64,000 nt of DNA from Palsa-504 sp963744575 (GTDB lineage: Bacteria; Actinomycetota; Actinomycetes; Streptosporangiales; Streptosporangiaceae): positions 558,001 through 622,000 of the forward strand of contig CAVUUF010000016.1 in the NCBI GenBank assembly GCA_963744575.1, given 5' to 3'. The translations under genes were made by a program, and so were the position numbers. Shown here piece after piece: positions 27,382 to 36,900 of this stretch. A model generated the notes under the pieces. It saw nothing but the letters and a program-made list of their open reading frames with translations. It was not told the DNA's origin and searched no databases. Positions within the stretch are counted from its first letter, which is position 1. Each line of letters begins with the position of its first letter.

Positions 27382-29660
27382 CGGTGAAGCCATTTGAGAG
27401 GTCGCGGAAGAGCACCGGATGGGCCCCGCGTCATGCCGCCGTGCCTGCACGTGCGGGGCTCGGAGCTATCGTCGTGGCTTTGGTGCTGATCAGTCTCCTT
27501 GTGCCGCTGAATGGATTGTGGTCAGCACAGGTACTGCTGGTGCCGTTGCTGTTCGTCGTACCAGGCCTGGTCCTGCTGCGAGCGCTGCGTATTCCGGGCT
27601 ATGTTGTATCCTCATTCCCGGCATATATCCCGTGTGCCTCCATCGTCGTGCTGTTTGGCTCTGGTCTGGCTGTAAATTTCATCGGGCCGCTCGTTGGCGT
27701 GGCGGCACCTCTCCGCGCGGGCCCGCTGCTCATCAGCCTTGAAGTAACTTGCTTTGCGTTGCTCGCGGCATCCCTTAATGCCAAGTCAGATGTGACAATA
27801 CAGTGGCGCTTGCCCGCACGGCGCGGCAGGCTTGCCTGGCCATTTATCCTCCCATTCGTCGCTGCGGTCGGCGCTCTCCGACTCAATAACGGTCATAGTG
27901 AGGATGTTGCGCTCATCGCAGTCGTTTCTTTTGTTGCCCTGCTCGTTACGGCCGCGGTCTTTGCCTCGCGCCTAGACGAAACCATGCTTGAGGTGATCCT
28001 CTATGTCGCAAGTCTCGCGACGAGTTGGTCGTATTCGCTGCGCGGGGACGGCGTCTATGGATTTGATATCGCCACTGAGTACCAGAGGCTACAGCAAACG
28101 ATCATTACAGGCGTATGGGATGCGGCTCATCCTAGCGACGCCTACGGAGCGATGCTTAGCGTCACCATCATGCCCGCCGAACTGCATGCCCTTTCGGGTA
28201 TCTCAGGCCTATTGGTGTTCAAATTCGTATACCCGATGATCTACGCTCTGTTCCCGGTAGCAATTTTTGACCTCGCCCTCAGGATTCTTTCACGTTGCTG
28301 GGCCTTTGTAGCAGCAGCCTTCACCATAGGCCAGTACGCTTTCATCGAGATCCCAAGCGTTGCTCGGCAGGAGATTGCCCTGGTGCTATTTGCTGCGCTA
28401 GTCATGGCAATACTTGACACTCGCGTACAGCGACGTTCGCAGTGGGCTCTGGTCGCCATCCTCGGCTTGGCGATGGCCTTGTCGCATTACTCTACGACTT
28501 ATGTGGCCATTACAATCATCGGGCTCACGCTCCTACTGCAGTGGGCTGTGTCTTGGTTCCGTGATATTCCGCACGTAACCGGTGCTATGGCTGTCGCATT
28601 CGTGGCCGCCTTCGCAGGAGCGGTCGTTTGGTACGGACCGGTGACCCAATCAGACTCTCATTTGCTGCAGGTCACCCAGACAGTGCAGGCACAAGGGTTT
28701 GACCTACTGCCAAACCGAGTGCCCGGAAGCAGCTTGATCGCTGCTTACCTGCAGGGAAACACAACGCTGTCGATCCCGGCCACGCAGTACGCACAAGACA
28801 TCTACACCTATGATTCACTAAACAAGCCCTTTATTAAGCGGTTTGGCAATGCTGACCAGCTTCAGTATAATCTTCGTGACTCAGTTATTCCGAAGCCTCC
28901 AGTTAAATGGCATCTTGGTTTCAACGTTCTCGGCTTGTGCTTGCTAATCATTGAGCAGCTTGCGAACCTGCTCGCTGCACTCGGCGCGCTTATTATGGTA
29001 TTGCGACGAGGAACCTCTATCGTCGTCCGGCAGGTGGGATTGATGGCGCTCGTGACCACTCTGCTGCTCACGATACTCCGGTTCAGCGGCACGCTGGCTG
29101 TGGCCTACGGGCAGGAACGAGCTCAGTTGCAGGGGCTGATGCTGCTAGCTGTTACGCTGTGCTGGATGATGCAGCGCCCCGCCGATGCGCGGACGGCATG
29201 GCATGCTCGTCTTCTCGCAGGAGCCACTGCTTGCCTGGCAGTAGTCCTGATCAATACCAGCTATCTGGTAGGCGCAGTGCTTGGTGGAGGAACCTCCGCC
29301 AACCTCGCGAACAGCGGCGCAGCTTTCGAGCACTTTTACATTACGACACCTGAGTTCGCTGCTGCCCAGTGGCTAGGTAAGTTTGTCCAGCCGGGACAGC
29401 TGGTCTATGCGGACCAATACGGCCAGCTTCCCCTTGACGAGGTGACTGACATACAACACGGGCTGGACCTCGATATAACCCCGAGGACGCTCGACCAGCA
29501 GAATATGTGGCTATACGCCAGCCGCACCAATGTCATCGACGGGCGCGCCTTCGCGCTCTACAACGATCATACTGCTACTTATGTCTTCCCTGCCGACTTC
29601 CTCCTCAGCGACTACGACCTCGTGTACGCGAACGGCTCTTCGGAGGTGTTCCATAGGTGA
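27378..29660 (+). CDS. Large polytopic membrane protein of the polysaccharide locus
   Basis: The product has 760 residues and a GTG start overlapping the previous stop. About 14-16 hydrophobic segments are spread over residues 28-640, followed by a soluble external tail containing LVYADQYGQLPLDEVTD. A long external loop with GSSLIAAYLQGNTTLSIPATQYAQD lies in the middle. The size and layout resemble DUF2206-type predicted membrane proteins and GT-C enzymes. By context it could be a Wzy-like polymerase or a lipid-linked sugar transferase, because no other polymerase is evident in this run. The assignment is inference. Confidence 0.7.
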   Translation: MTVKPFERSRKSTGWAPRHAAVPARAGLGAIVVALVLISLLVPLNGLWSAQVLLVPLLFVVPGLVLLRALRIPGYVVSSFPAYIPCASIVVLFGSGLAVNFIGPLVGVAAPLRAGPLLISLEVTCFALLAASLNAKSDVTIQWRLPARRGRLAWPFILPFVAAVGALRLNNGHSEDVALIAVVSFVALLVTAAVFASRLDETMLEVILYVASLATSWSYSLRGDGVYGFDIATEYQRLQQTIITGVWDAAHPSDAYGAMLSVTIMPAELHALSGISGLLVFKFVYPMIYALFPVAIFDLALRILSRCWAFVAAAFTIGQYAFIEIPSVARQEIALVLFAALVMAILDTRVQRRSQWALVAILGLAMALSHYSTTYVAITIIGLTLLLQWAVSWFRDIPHVTGAMAVAFVAAFAGAVVWYGPVTQSDSHLLQVTQTVQAQGFDLLPNRVPGSSLIAAYLQGNTTLSIPATQYAQDIYTYDSLNKPFIKRFGNADQLQYNLRDSVIPKPPVKWHLGFNVLGLCLLIIEQLANLLAALGALIMVLRRGTSIVVRQVGLMALVTTLLLTILRFSGTLAVAYGQERAQLQGLMLLAVTLCWMMQRPADARTAWHARLLAGATACLAVVLINTSYLVGAVLGGGTSANLANSGAAFEHFYITTPEFAAAQWLGKFVQPGQLVYADQYGQLPLDEVTDIQHGLDLDITPRTLDQQNMWLYASRTNVIDGRAFALYNDHTATYVFPADFLLSDYDLVYANGSSEVFHR

Positions 29661-30532
29661 TATCCATCGTCATCATCAGCAAAGATGAGAAAAGCCTTGA
29701 TGGCACCCTCACCGATGTGGTCCGTCAGGCTAAGAGCCTGAAGGAATCATCCGAGATTGTCGTTGTTGACGCATCCGATGGCCGACTTGATAAAATCCGG
29801 CTGCGTCACGAGGCCGAGATCCGGTGGATACAGTTCGCCCGGCCAGTGGGGGTGCGTGTCTCCATCCCGCACCAGCGCAACGCAGGCGTGCAGGCAGCGC
29901 ACGGCGAGATCATCGTGTTTACTGACGCGGGGTGCCGTCCGGAGCGGGAATGGCTAGCACGTCTGACCGCCCCGTTGTTTAAAGGCGAGCAGGTAACGGC
30001 CGGCCTGACCCTTTCGGCGCCCGGTAACACCGGACTGTACGATGACGCGGCACGAGAAGCTCTGGAATCCCGCTATCTGGCAGAGTGTCCCACTATCAAT
30101 CTCGCCTTCGACCGCGAGGTTTTTGATGCCATTTGTGGCTTCGACGAAGGGTTCGCCTACGGCTCCGACATAGACTTCACTTGGCGTCTTACCGATGCTG
30201 GCTACCGGATCCGTAGCGTTCCCAGCGCCGTCGTGCGACATGACTGGGGCGGATGGCGACGCCAGCTGCGCCGTTCCTACGTCTACGGTAGAGCACGCAC
30301 GCGGCTCTATCGAAAGCATCGCGCGAGACTGAGGCACATACTCCGCGATGACCCCATGGTCGTCGTCTATCCAGTATTCCTCCTAGGATTGCCATTGACC
30401 ATGTTTTTCCCTTTCTACCCGGCTCTGCTGTTGATCCCCGCCTGGCGCAATCGTTCAAATGGGGCGATCAGGGTCGTAGCGGATCATCTTTTCTACGGCG
30501 TCGGGGTCCTCACGGAACTGGTCAACCGATGA
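29657..30532 (+). CDS. GT2-family glycosyltransferase
   Basis: The product has 291 residues; GTG 29657 overlaps the previous stop (GTGA). The GT-A domain has ISIVIISKDE, EIVVVDASDGR, HQRNAGVQAAHGEIIVFTDAGCRPEREW and a late GFDEGFAYGSDIDFTWRL. The usual DxD metal site is replaced by TDAG, which is seen in some GT2 subgroups. A C-terminal hydrophobic hairpin (VVVYPVFLLGLPLTMFFPFYPALLLIP) should hold it to the membrane. The next gene begins in its stop codon (ATGA). Confidence 0.85.
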   Translation: MISIVIISKDEKSLDGTLTDVVRQAKSLKESSEIVVVDASDGRLDKIRLRHEAEIRWIQFARPVGVRVSIPHQRNAGVQAAHGEIIVFTDAGCRPEREWLARLTAPLFKGEQVTAGLTLSAPGNTGLYDDAAREALESRYLAECPTINLAFDREVFDAICGFDEGFAYGSDIDFTWRLTDAGYRIRSVPSAVVRHDWGGWRRQLRRSYVYGRARTRLYRKHRARLRHILRDDPMVVVYPVFLLGLPLTMFFPFYPALLLIPAWRNRSNGAIRVVADHLFYGVGVLTELVNR

Positions 30533-31641
30533 GGCTCCTGGTTCTTCCTCGCGACAGGAACCCCTATCAGGAACTGCTGTACGCCGAGATGAAACGGTTG
30601 GGCGTGCAGGTCACCTACATAGGTGAGCTGACGCCTTCCCGGACGCTTAACCTCTTGCTCCTCCCGGTGGAGATCGCGGTCCGTCGTATCACCGGCGCAC
30701 GCCTTATTCACCTTCACTGGGTCTTCGCTTTCGCCCTCCCCGGCGCGCAACGTTTCCCGGTATTGCAAGGTGTGGCATACGTCTGGTTCCTTGTCTGGTT
30801 GCGCATCTGCCGGATGCTCGGCATGCATCTCGTATGGACCGCGCACAACGTCTTGCCGCACGCGCCGGTCTTCGTCGACGACGTGGCTGCCCGGCGAGCA
30901 TTGGTTGCCGCCAGTGATCTCGTGCTGGCCCATTCCCAGTCGACGCTGGCGGAGCTCGCGGCACTCGGCGCCGTGGCCCGTAGGGGCGCTGTCATCGAGC
31001 ACGGCCCCATCGCTCCAATTCGGTCCGCCGCGTCCCTGGGCACCCCTGGTACCGGCGGTCAGCCTCGTCGATTTCTCTTCTTCGGTCGCGTGCAGGAGTA
31101 CAAGGGAGTAGATGACCTGATTGCCGCTTTCGTGGCCATGCCCGACGACATTGCCGCGCATCTCATGGTGGCGGGTCAGTGTAATGACCCGGGGTTGCGG
31201 ACACGTCTGCACGCGCTCGCCCGGAGAGGTGGCCCGCGCGTCATACTCCGCCTTGAGCGTATACCCGATGATGAGGTACCTCAGTTGCTCGGTGCCGCTG
31301 ACATCGTCGTTCTGCCCTTCCGGCGAATTACCACCAGCGGAAGCGCAATCCTGGCGCTGTCTTATGGAAGGCCGCTCATCGCGCCGCACTTGCCCGGGTT
31401 GGTTGATCTTCCTGATCAAGCCGTTCTTCGTTACGACGGGGAGGTTTCCGCGCTTATCGCTGCGATGGCCCGCCTAGCCTGCGCCGACAGAGAGACGCTA
31501 GCCGCGATGTCGGCTGCCGCCTCCTGCTATGCGTCCAGAATAACATGGCAAGAGGTTGCGGAAAAAACACTGGCCGAGATGCACTCGGTGCTCGGCGACA
31601 TTGCAGAGGCACATCCGTGTCGGCCGGCCAGAGCACCGTGA
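30529..31641 (+). CDS. GT4-like glycosyltransferase (GT-B fold)
   Basis: The product has 370 residues from ATG 30529. The N-terminal Rossmann half includes GARLIHLHWVF and VWTAHNVLPHAPVF. The C-terminal half has the donor-binding region RFLFFGRVQEYKGVDDLIAAF and LLGAADIVVLPFRRITTSGSAILALSYGRPLIA, which replaces the usual EGFG motif by TTSGS. This is the arrangement of retaining GT4-type exopolysaccharide transferases. Its position between a GT2 and the flippase gene supports a role in repeat-unit assembly on the cytoplasmic face. Confidence 0.85.
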   Translation: MRLLVLPRDRNPYQELLYAEMKRLGVQVTYIGELTPSRTLNLLLLPVEIAVRRITGARLIHLHWVFAFALPGAQRFPVLQGVAYVWFLVWLRICRMLGMHLVWTAHNVLPHAPVFVDDVAARRALVAASDLVLAHSQSTLAELAALGAVARRGAVIEHGPIAPIRSAASLGTPGTGGQPRRFLFFGRVQEYKGVDDLIAAFVAMPDDIAAHLMVAGQCNDPGLRTRLHALARRGGPRVILRLERIPDDEVPQLLGAADIVVLPFRRITTSGSAILALSYGRPLIAPHLPGLVDLPDQAVLRYDGEVSALIAAMARLACADRETLAAMSAAASCYASRITWQEVAEKTLAEMHSVLGDIAEAHPCRPARAP

Positions 31642-33812
31642 GGCCAGTTGCCATGGCTATCAATTCTCGGTCCCGGACTTTCAAGTCTTTGCGCAACATT
31701 CTCAATGATGCCTTGTACCGCGGTTCTCTTCACCTCCTCGCTAACACTATAATGACGTCGGCAATCGGCTTTGCCTTCTGGACACTGGCTGCGCACAGAT
31801 ACTCGGCGTCCACTGTCGGCATGTTTTCTGGCATAATCTCCGGGGCTAGCCTGCTCGCAGCGATCGCAGCACTGGGCCTGCCGATCACCATGACCCGGCA
31901 CATCGCCAGTGCCGAGCACCCAGGCGAGCTGGTTCTCGGGGCAGTTACGATAATTTCGACGGCCGGTACCATCCTATGTCTTGTTACCGTTATCTCCCTC
32001 GGGCCTCACCTTCCCACGGTGCTGCATATTCAACAACGCGGAGGAATGGTACTTCTGGTGACGGTACTGGTAATATTCACCGCCGTGGGCGGCACTCTGA
32101 ACGCCGGCCTAGTCGCGATTCGCTCAACCCGTATTCTGCTGATCAAGAATCTCTTGGGAAGCATCGTGAAGCTGATCGCAATGCTGTTGCTGACCGCTTT
32201 TCGATCATCGGGACTGTTGATATCCTTTGGTCTTGGACTCGTACTGGCCACCGTACTCAGCGGCGCAGCACTTGGCTGGCGTATCAGAGGGAAACGAGTT
32301 GGATCCAGACCGTTTTGTGCGCCTTGGCGGTACCTGTCAATTACCTCGGGTAATTACTTGGCAACTGTCATCGGGATCATGCCCCTAGCCATAGTACCGA
32401 TCGAAGTTCTTGCCGTACGCGGTGCCACAGAAACTGCACGCTTCTCAATCGCGTTTCTCATAGCCGGATTCCTCAACTTCATTCCATCAACCATGGGACA
32501 GGTCCTCTTCGCGGAGATCGCACGCGGAGGAGTACCGCTTGGGCAGCAATTCCATAAGGCTCTTCGCGGAGTGTACGGACTTCTCCTGCCGTCAATGATC
32601 TTGCTGCTCATCCTCGCTCCGTTCGTTCTTCGCCTCTTTGGCCAAGCCTATGCAACGGAAGCAACCAGCTGTTTGCGTGTGCTTGCCCTAAGTGCGCTGC
32701 CCGCAGGCGGGACCTATCTGGTCGACTCGCTACTAATCGCACGTGACCGCACCGCAACCTATACCTTTATGCAAATAGCAAACGCCGCTCTTGTGCTTGG
32801 GAGCGTCGCAATCCTGCTGCCGCGGGGACTTACGGCCGCAGCAATCGGCTGGACACTCGCTCAGGCACTAACCCTTGTCCTCGGCCTACTGGTTCTCGCC
32901 ACGGGCAGAAACGGTCGGCATCATCCCAAGGTCGGTGCCGCACCGGCGGCAACGGAACTGCGTTCAGCGTATTCGCATCCGCACCAGCATATGAGCCGGA
33001 GCAGATCTAAAGCCGGTCATACTGCGCAGTGTGGGCTCTGGTTTCCACCGATCAAGATCCCTGTCGGCTTTGGTCAGACACGTTCAGCAAGCCAGTTGCC
33101 AGTCCTCATTATGATCACCGACTACTCACGTTGGCTGTCCGCAGTTCTCGTTCCATCTAGGCACCCTGAGGACCTGTTCGCCGGCTGGTGGGAACTCATC
33201 GCCGACCTCGGAGCAGTGCCGCATATGCTGACTTCGCACAATGTAGAAGCGATTGGATCGCGGAAAAACGGAGGAGCCCAAATCGCTGCCCAATGCGAGG
33301 AGTTCTGCCGCTCTCTGAATACATCGATCGTTATGTGCAAAACCAACGATCCGGCCACTACGGACCTGGTTGAGCGAGCGCAAGCTTATCTTGAACGGTC
33401 ATTCCTTTCCGGTCGTACTTTTAACTCACCAAGGGACTTTAATATTCAACTCCGCGATTGGCTTCTAATAGACAACACGCGACGGCATGAGCAACCAAGC
33501 TATGCCCCTGCTGTGCTCATAACAGCCGACAGGAATGCAATGCTGCCCCTACCACAGACACCACCGGCCACTGGATGGCGGCTACCGATGCGGGTTGGGG
33601 ACCGCCCGTTCATCCATTTCGATTCTAACGAATACTCTGTCCACCCGACCTTGATTGGAAGCAGAGTCGAACTAGTCGCAGATCTGCGGCATGTCCGAAT
33701 TCTATGCGATGGAAAGGTAGCAGCATGGCACAACCGGGCCTGGGCACACGAGCGAACCATACGCGATCCAATCTACGGGACCGCACCTCGCACCTCGCCG
33801 TTAAACCTATAG
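31638..33812 (+). CDS. Wzx-like polysaccharide flippase fused in frame to an IS21 transposase fragment
   Basis: The reading frame starts at GTG 31638 (GTGA overlap) or ATG 31653. Residues of about 25-455 form 12-14 membrane helices with the MATE/Wzx pattern: FAFWTLAAHRYSASTVGMFSG, GLPITMTRHIASAEHPGE, and RVLALSALPAGGTYLVDSLLIARDRT. This part should flip the lipid-linked repeat unit to the outside. From about 33003 the frame continues without a stop into an IS21 IstA-type C-terminal segment, which ends the ORF at 33812. The hybrid is about 724 residues, some 250 more than a flippase. Whether the tail is tolerated is unknown; the junction looks like insertion followed by loss of the rest of the element. 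Confidence 0.8.
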   Translation: MRPVAMAINSRSRTFKSLRNILNDALYRGSLHLLANTIMTSAIGFAFWTLAAHRYSASTVGMFSGIISGASLLAAIAALGLPITMTRHIASAEHPGELVLGAVTIISTAGTILCLVTVISLGPHLPTVLHIQQRGGMVLLVTVLVIFTAVGGTLNAGLVAIRSTRILLIKNLLGSIVKLIAMLLLTAFRSSGLLISFGLGLVLATVLSGAALGWRIRGKRVGSRPFCAPWRYLSITSGNYLATVIGIMPLAIVPIEVLAVRGATETARFSIAFLIAGFLNFIPSTMGQVLFAEIARGGVPLGQQFHKALRGVYGLLLPSMILLLILAPFVLRLFGQAYATEATSCLRVLALSALPAGGTYLVDSLLIARDRTATYTFMQIANAALVLGSVAILLPRGLTAAAIGWTLAQALTLVLGLLVLATGRNGRHHPKVGAAPAATELRSAYSHPHQHMSRSRSKAGHTAQCGLWFPPIKIPVGFGQTRSASQLPVLIMITDYSRWLSAVLVPSRHPEDLFAGWWELIADLGAVPHMLTSHNVEAIGSRKNGGAQIAAQCEEFCRSLNTSIVMCKTNDPATTDLVERAQAYLERSFLSGRTFNSPRDFNIQLRDWLLIDNTRRHEQPSYAPAVLITADRNAMLPLPQTPPATGWRLPMRVGDRPFIHFDSNEYSVHPTLIGSRVELVADLRHVRILCDGKVAAWHNRAWAHERTIRDPIYGTAPRTSPLNL
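33003..33812 (+). pseudogene. IS21-family transposase (IstA) C-terminal fragment
   Basis: The segment beginning HTAQCGLWFPPIKIPVGFGQ and continuing ASQLPVLIMITDYSRWLSAVLVPSRHPEDLFAGWWELI is the middle and C-terminal part of an IstA-type DDE transposase. Family phrases such as LVERAQAYLERSFLSGRTF and FIHFDSNEYSVHPTLIGSRVELVADLRHVRI follow. The N-terminal HTH and first catalytic Asp region are missing, and no istB ATPase gene follows. Several family-typical residues have changed (for example the WDGE region reads TSHNVEA), so it is an old, inactive remnant. It is read in frame with the upstream flippase. Confidence 0.85.
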
Positions 33813-33863
33813 TTCCTCACTGGTCTAACGTGATACACCGAAATCTGTAGAGTAGGATACAAT

Positions 33864-34655
33864 ATGCTCGCCAGGCGCGAATTGCCGCATGCGTACGCCC
33901 AATGGAATCGTACCTGGGCCGCTCCATATGGTCGACGCTCCCCGGCTGTAGCGTTGCTTAGACCACTTGGCCGTAACCGGGTACGACAGGCTCGAGGACC
34001 ATTCGCGTTCCAAGGAAATACGACCACTCGCGCATATGAATACCCATGGGCCTATCATCAGCTGGCGGACCTGAGCGCCTCTCGGATACTGGAAATCGGC
34101 GGCGCGCTATCAGGACTGCAGTTCGTGCTGGCCAGGCACGGCCATGAAGTCCACAATGTTGACCCTTTCTTCGACTACGGGAAAGGCAACTATGACATTG
34201 ACCCGGCTGCCGAGCACGCCACACTCAACCAGACGTTCGGTACCAATGTCGTGCTGCACCGCTCGACCCTGCCGGAGGCGGATCTGGTTGGCGGCTATTC
34301 CGCGGTAGTGTGCATCTCCACCCTCGAGCACCTTCCCCACGACAGTATCCAGGCCACCCTAGGAGCGATAAAACCACTCCTCAACCCGGGCGGTCTAGTG
34401 GTGCTTACTGTTGACCTCTTCTTGAATCTGAAGCCGTTTTGCAGTCGCCCTACAAACATATGGGGCACTAACGTGTCAGTGGCCTGGCTCGATGAACTTC
34501 TCGGCTATCCCATGGTAACGGGAGACCGAGCCGAACTAAATGGGTACCAAGAATTTTCGACTGACAGAATATTGAGCCACCTGGAGGAGTTCGCAATAGG
34601 CGCAGGTTATCCCCAGCTGGCTCAGCTTGTCACTTTCCGGGCGCCCGGTAGGTGA
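33864..34655 (+). CDS. SAM-dependent methyltransferase
   Basis: The product has 263 residues from ATG 33864. Class-I methyltransferase motif I is ILEIGGALSGLQFVLA with the acidic ribose contact in VHNVDPFF; YSAVVCISTLEHLPHD is the post-motif region. GGLVVLTVDLFLNL matches the motif III area. The acceptor is unknown; the position inside a glycosyltransferase run suggests O-methylation of a sugar in the repeat unit or chain-end capping. The gene lies 51 bp past the IS21 remnant, so it may have been part of the same operon before the insertion. Confidence 0.8.
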   Translation: MLARRELPHAYAQWNRTWAAPYGRRSPAVALLRPLGRNRVRQARGPFAFQGNTTTRAYEYPWAYHQLADLSASRILEIGGALSGLQFVLARHGHEVHNVDPFFDYGKGNYDIDPAAEHATLNQTFGTNVVLHRSTLPEADLVGGYSAVVCISTLEHLPHDSIQATLGAIKPLLNPGGLVVLTVDLFLNLKPFCSRPTNIWGTNVSVAWLDELLGYPMVTGDRAELNGYQEFSTDRILSHLEEFAIGAGYPQLAQLVTFRAPGR

Positions 34656-34695
34656 CGTCGCCGTCGACTCTGACACGAACCGCGGTGTCACTTTA

Positions 34696-35601
34696 ATGAA
34701 GCTACAGGTACGTATTGCCGTGATTGTTCCCGCAGGGCCGCGAGATGATGTGCTGGACACGCTCGCCAGCGTGGTTCATTACACCGAGTCGTCGAGGATC
34801 ATCGTTGTTGTCGACGACACCTCGATCCCGGACGATAATGTTCGCCGCATCCAACGTCTATGGACAGACACCGTGGTCATACCTGCTCCACCTAGGGCGC
34901 CAGGTACTCAGGGAGGGCTGTGGGTCAAGCTTGCCGCAGGTTACCGCTGGGTCCTCGAAAGGTACGAACCGCAGTTGGTCCTACGTTTGGATGCCGACGC
35001 TCTTCTCATAGGCCACGGGCTTGAATCCAGGGCAGAACAGGCATTTGCCGACGACCCAACGGTGGGACTTCTCGGTTCTTACAGAATCGGACCGGACGGA
35101 GGAACACGCGATTCGTCGTGGGCGGCGCGTCAGCTTCGCGCGGAGACAGGCCTCCGCGGACTGCTCCGTCCGAGCTGTCGTTCAAGCCTGCGGCACTGCC
35201 TTAAACTTGCACGCAGTCACGGTTACATCGATGGTGAAAGCGCACTTGGCGGTGCTTACATTCATAGCTACGAGGCGGCCGAGTGTATCTATAAACACGG
35301 CTGGTTCAGCCAGCCCTGGCTTGCGCCGAGCAAGCTTGGGGAGGACCATATTATGGCGCTATTGACCATGGCAGCGGGTTACCGGATCGGCGACTTTGGT
35401 GGTCCCGCAGATCCTCTGGCCCTAAAGTGGCAGGGGCTTCCCGCCCATCCAGCCGATCTGCTTACTGCCGGAAAAGTGGTGATCCATTCTGTACGGTCAT
35501 GGCAGGATCTTAGTGAGCGACAGATTCGTGATATCTTTGCCGAGGCAAGGAAATCGGGATTAGGTCCTATAATTACAGGATCCACAGAGAGTCGACGCTA
35601 A
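34696..35601 (+). CDS. Glycosyltransferase of GT-A type (GT2-like)
   Basis: The product has 301 residues from ATG 34696; a TTG start at 34627 would overlap the previous gene and is less likely. IAVIVPAGPRDDVLDTLASVV and SSRIIVVVDDTS form the nucleotide-binding part, and VLRLDADALLIG carries the DxD metal site. GAYIHSYEAAECIYKHGWFS and LGEDHIMALLTMAAGYRIGDFGG come later. There are no membrane helices, so it is probably a soluble cytosolic transferase. It ends the plus-strand glycosyltransferase run; a minus-strand methyltransferase follows. Confidence 0.75.
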   Translation: MKLQVRIAVIVPAGPRDDVLDTLASVVHYTESSRIIVVVDDTSIPDDNVRRIQRLWTDTVVIPAPPRAPGTQGGLWVKLAAGYRWVLERYEPQLVLRLDADALLIGHGLESRAEQAFADDPTVGLLGSYRIGPDGGTRDSSWAARQLRAETGLRGLLRPSCRSSLRHCLKLARSHGYIDGESALGGAYIHSYEAAECIYKHGWFSQPWLAPSKLGEDHIMALLTMAAGYRIGDFGGPADPLALKWQGLPAHPADLLTAGKVVIHSVRSWQDLSERQIRDIFAEARKSGLGPIITGSTESRR

Positions 35602-35782
35602 AGATCTTAAAACGGTTCGAGCCGAAGTGTCAGTGTCCCAAGGCGGGTGACGGTAAGTTGAGGTGGATGGCTACCCGACCTCTCGGTGGAGCACCTGAAT
35701 GTGTGCGATCACCGTCCCAGCATGGATAGCACCGATGGTGTTCCCGCAGCCGAAGTCATTCGAGTTCTCGGCGGGCGGGTAA

Positions 35783-36592
35783 TCAGAACTGGAACACGCG
35801 CGCGGCTGCGGCCGACGAGCGCGCAGCCGCGCGGAAGTGGCGGTTCGTGACGCGAATGTTTTCACGTTCCCATTTAGATCCAGGCTGCGTCACGATCGAG
35901 ATGCAATCGATGAGCAGCGGACTAGCCCAATTGACAATCTCTTGGCCGATGCAGACAAGTCCAGCGGTGCGGCTAAGTTCCAGGAAGCGAGTCGCAGTCA
36001 TCGAGCGGCCACGATAGTGGTGCCAGTTGGCGAGGCCAACACGGCCTAGAATTGCTCTCGGCAGCGGAAGTGGGTCGCCAACCCGAGCGAGCAGGTCACG
36101 GAGCGCCGACGTCGCATGGTATACGCCGATATTTGAGTGATGGATAAAGGCGACGCCGTCACTGTCGAGCACCCGCTGGAACTCCTCGAGATACGCGCCA
36201 ACAGCATCATCCTCCGCATGTACCAACGAGTCAAAGCTGAACACGAGATCGACCGAGTTGTCAGATACCATTGGCAGCGAGCGTCCGTCGTTTGTGGCAA
36301 AGCGGGCGCCTTCATATCGCGCGAAGCGCTTCTCGCAAGCTGCTATGCAGTTATCTGCAAGATCCACGCCAAGATAGGAGGTACAGCTAGGCAAAAGGTG
36401 CTCTGTCCAGCGGCCGAACCCTGGGCCGAGTTCGAGAAGTGAGTCTGTTGGCAGGAATCGGGCGATCCTTGGGAAGATACATGATCGCCATTCAGCCTCC
36501 GATCCGCCCCAGGTGGCTGACCACTCCTCGCCGGCGTCAGCCCAGCGATAGTTCTGGCTCCACTTCTCTCGGTTCCATGCGAGGGTTGGCAT
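35783..36592 (-). CDS. SAM-dependent methyltransferase
   Basis: The product has 269 residues from ATG 36592 (MPTLAWNREKWSQNYRWADA); a TTG further out at 36640 is less likely. Motif I is SLLELGPGFGRWTEHLLP, followed by YLGVDLADNCI and NSVDLVFSFDSLVHAEDDAV, giving a Methyltransf_11-type fold. VAFIHHSNIG and NWASPLLIDCISIV are typical of methyltransferases near polysaccharide genes. It is convergent with the preceding glycosyltransferase. The IS701-like element lies 158 bp upstream of its start and may separate it from its original promoter. Confidence 0.8.
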   Translation of the reverse strand: MPTLAWNREKWSQNYRWADAGEEWSATWGGSEAEWRSCIFPRIARFLPTDSLLELGPGFGRWTEHLLPSCTSYLGVDLADNCIAACEKRFARYEGARFATNDGRSLPMVSDNSVDLVFSFDSLVHAEDDAVGAYLEEFQRVLDSDGVAFIHHSNIGVYHATSALRDLLARVGDPLPLPRAILGRVGLANWHHYRGRSMTATRFLELSRTAGLVCIGQEIVNWASPLLIDCISIVTQPGSKWERENIRVTNRHFRAAARSSAAAARVFQF

Positions 36593-36750
36593 AGGACAAG
36601 GATAACGCTTTCCCGTTTGAGCTGGTACCGTTACCGACAATTCCTGTTCAGAAGAACATGATATGAAGAAGAGGTCTGCATATCCAGACCTAGCTGCACC
36701 GCGGGAAGTCAGCGAGGCTTTCGCTCTGCCGGCTTGCCTACGGTGACCGG

Positions 36751-36771
36751 TACTACAGTCCCGGTTTGTTA
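36751..36771 (+). repeat. Left terminal inverted repeat of the IS701-like element
   Basis: This 21-bp end is the exact reverse complement of 38300-38320. Beyond 21 bp the two ends diverge (TCTGCC against CATGGC). The right copy contains the stop codon of the transposase gene. Confidence 0.9.
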
Positions 36772-36900
36772 TCTGCCGAGTTGGCGATGGACGGTGTCCG
36801 CGACACGGTCTTGACGGAGGGTGACGGCCACCTCGCGATCATGGTTTGTGAGAACTCTGAACAACGAGGTGGCCGCCAGTGCCATCGTAGGTGACGGGGC

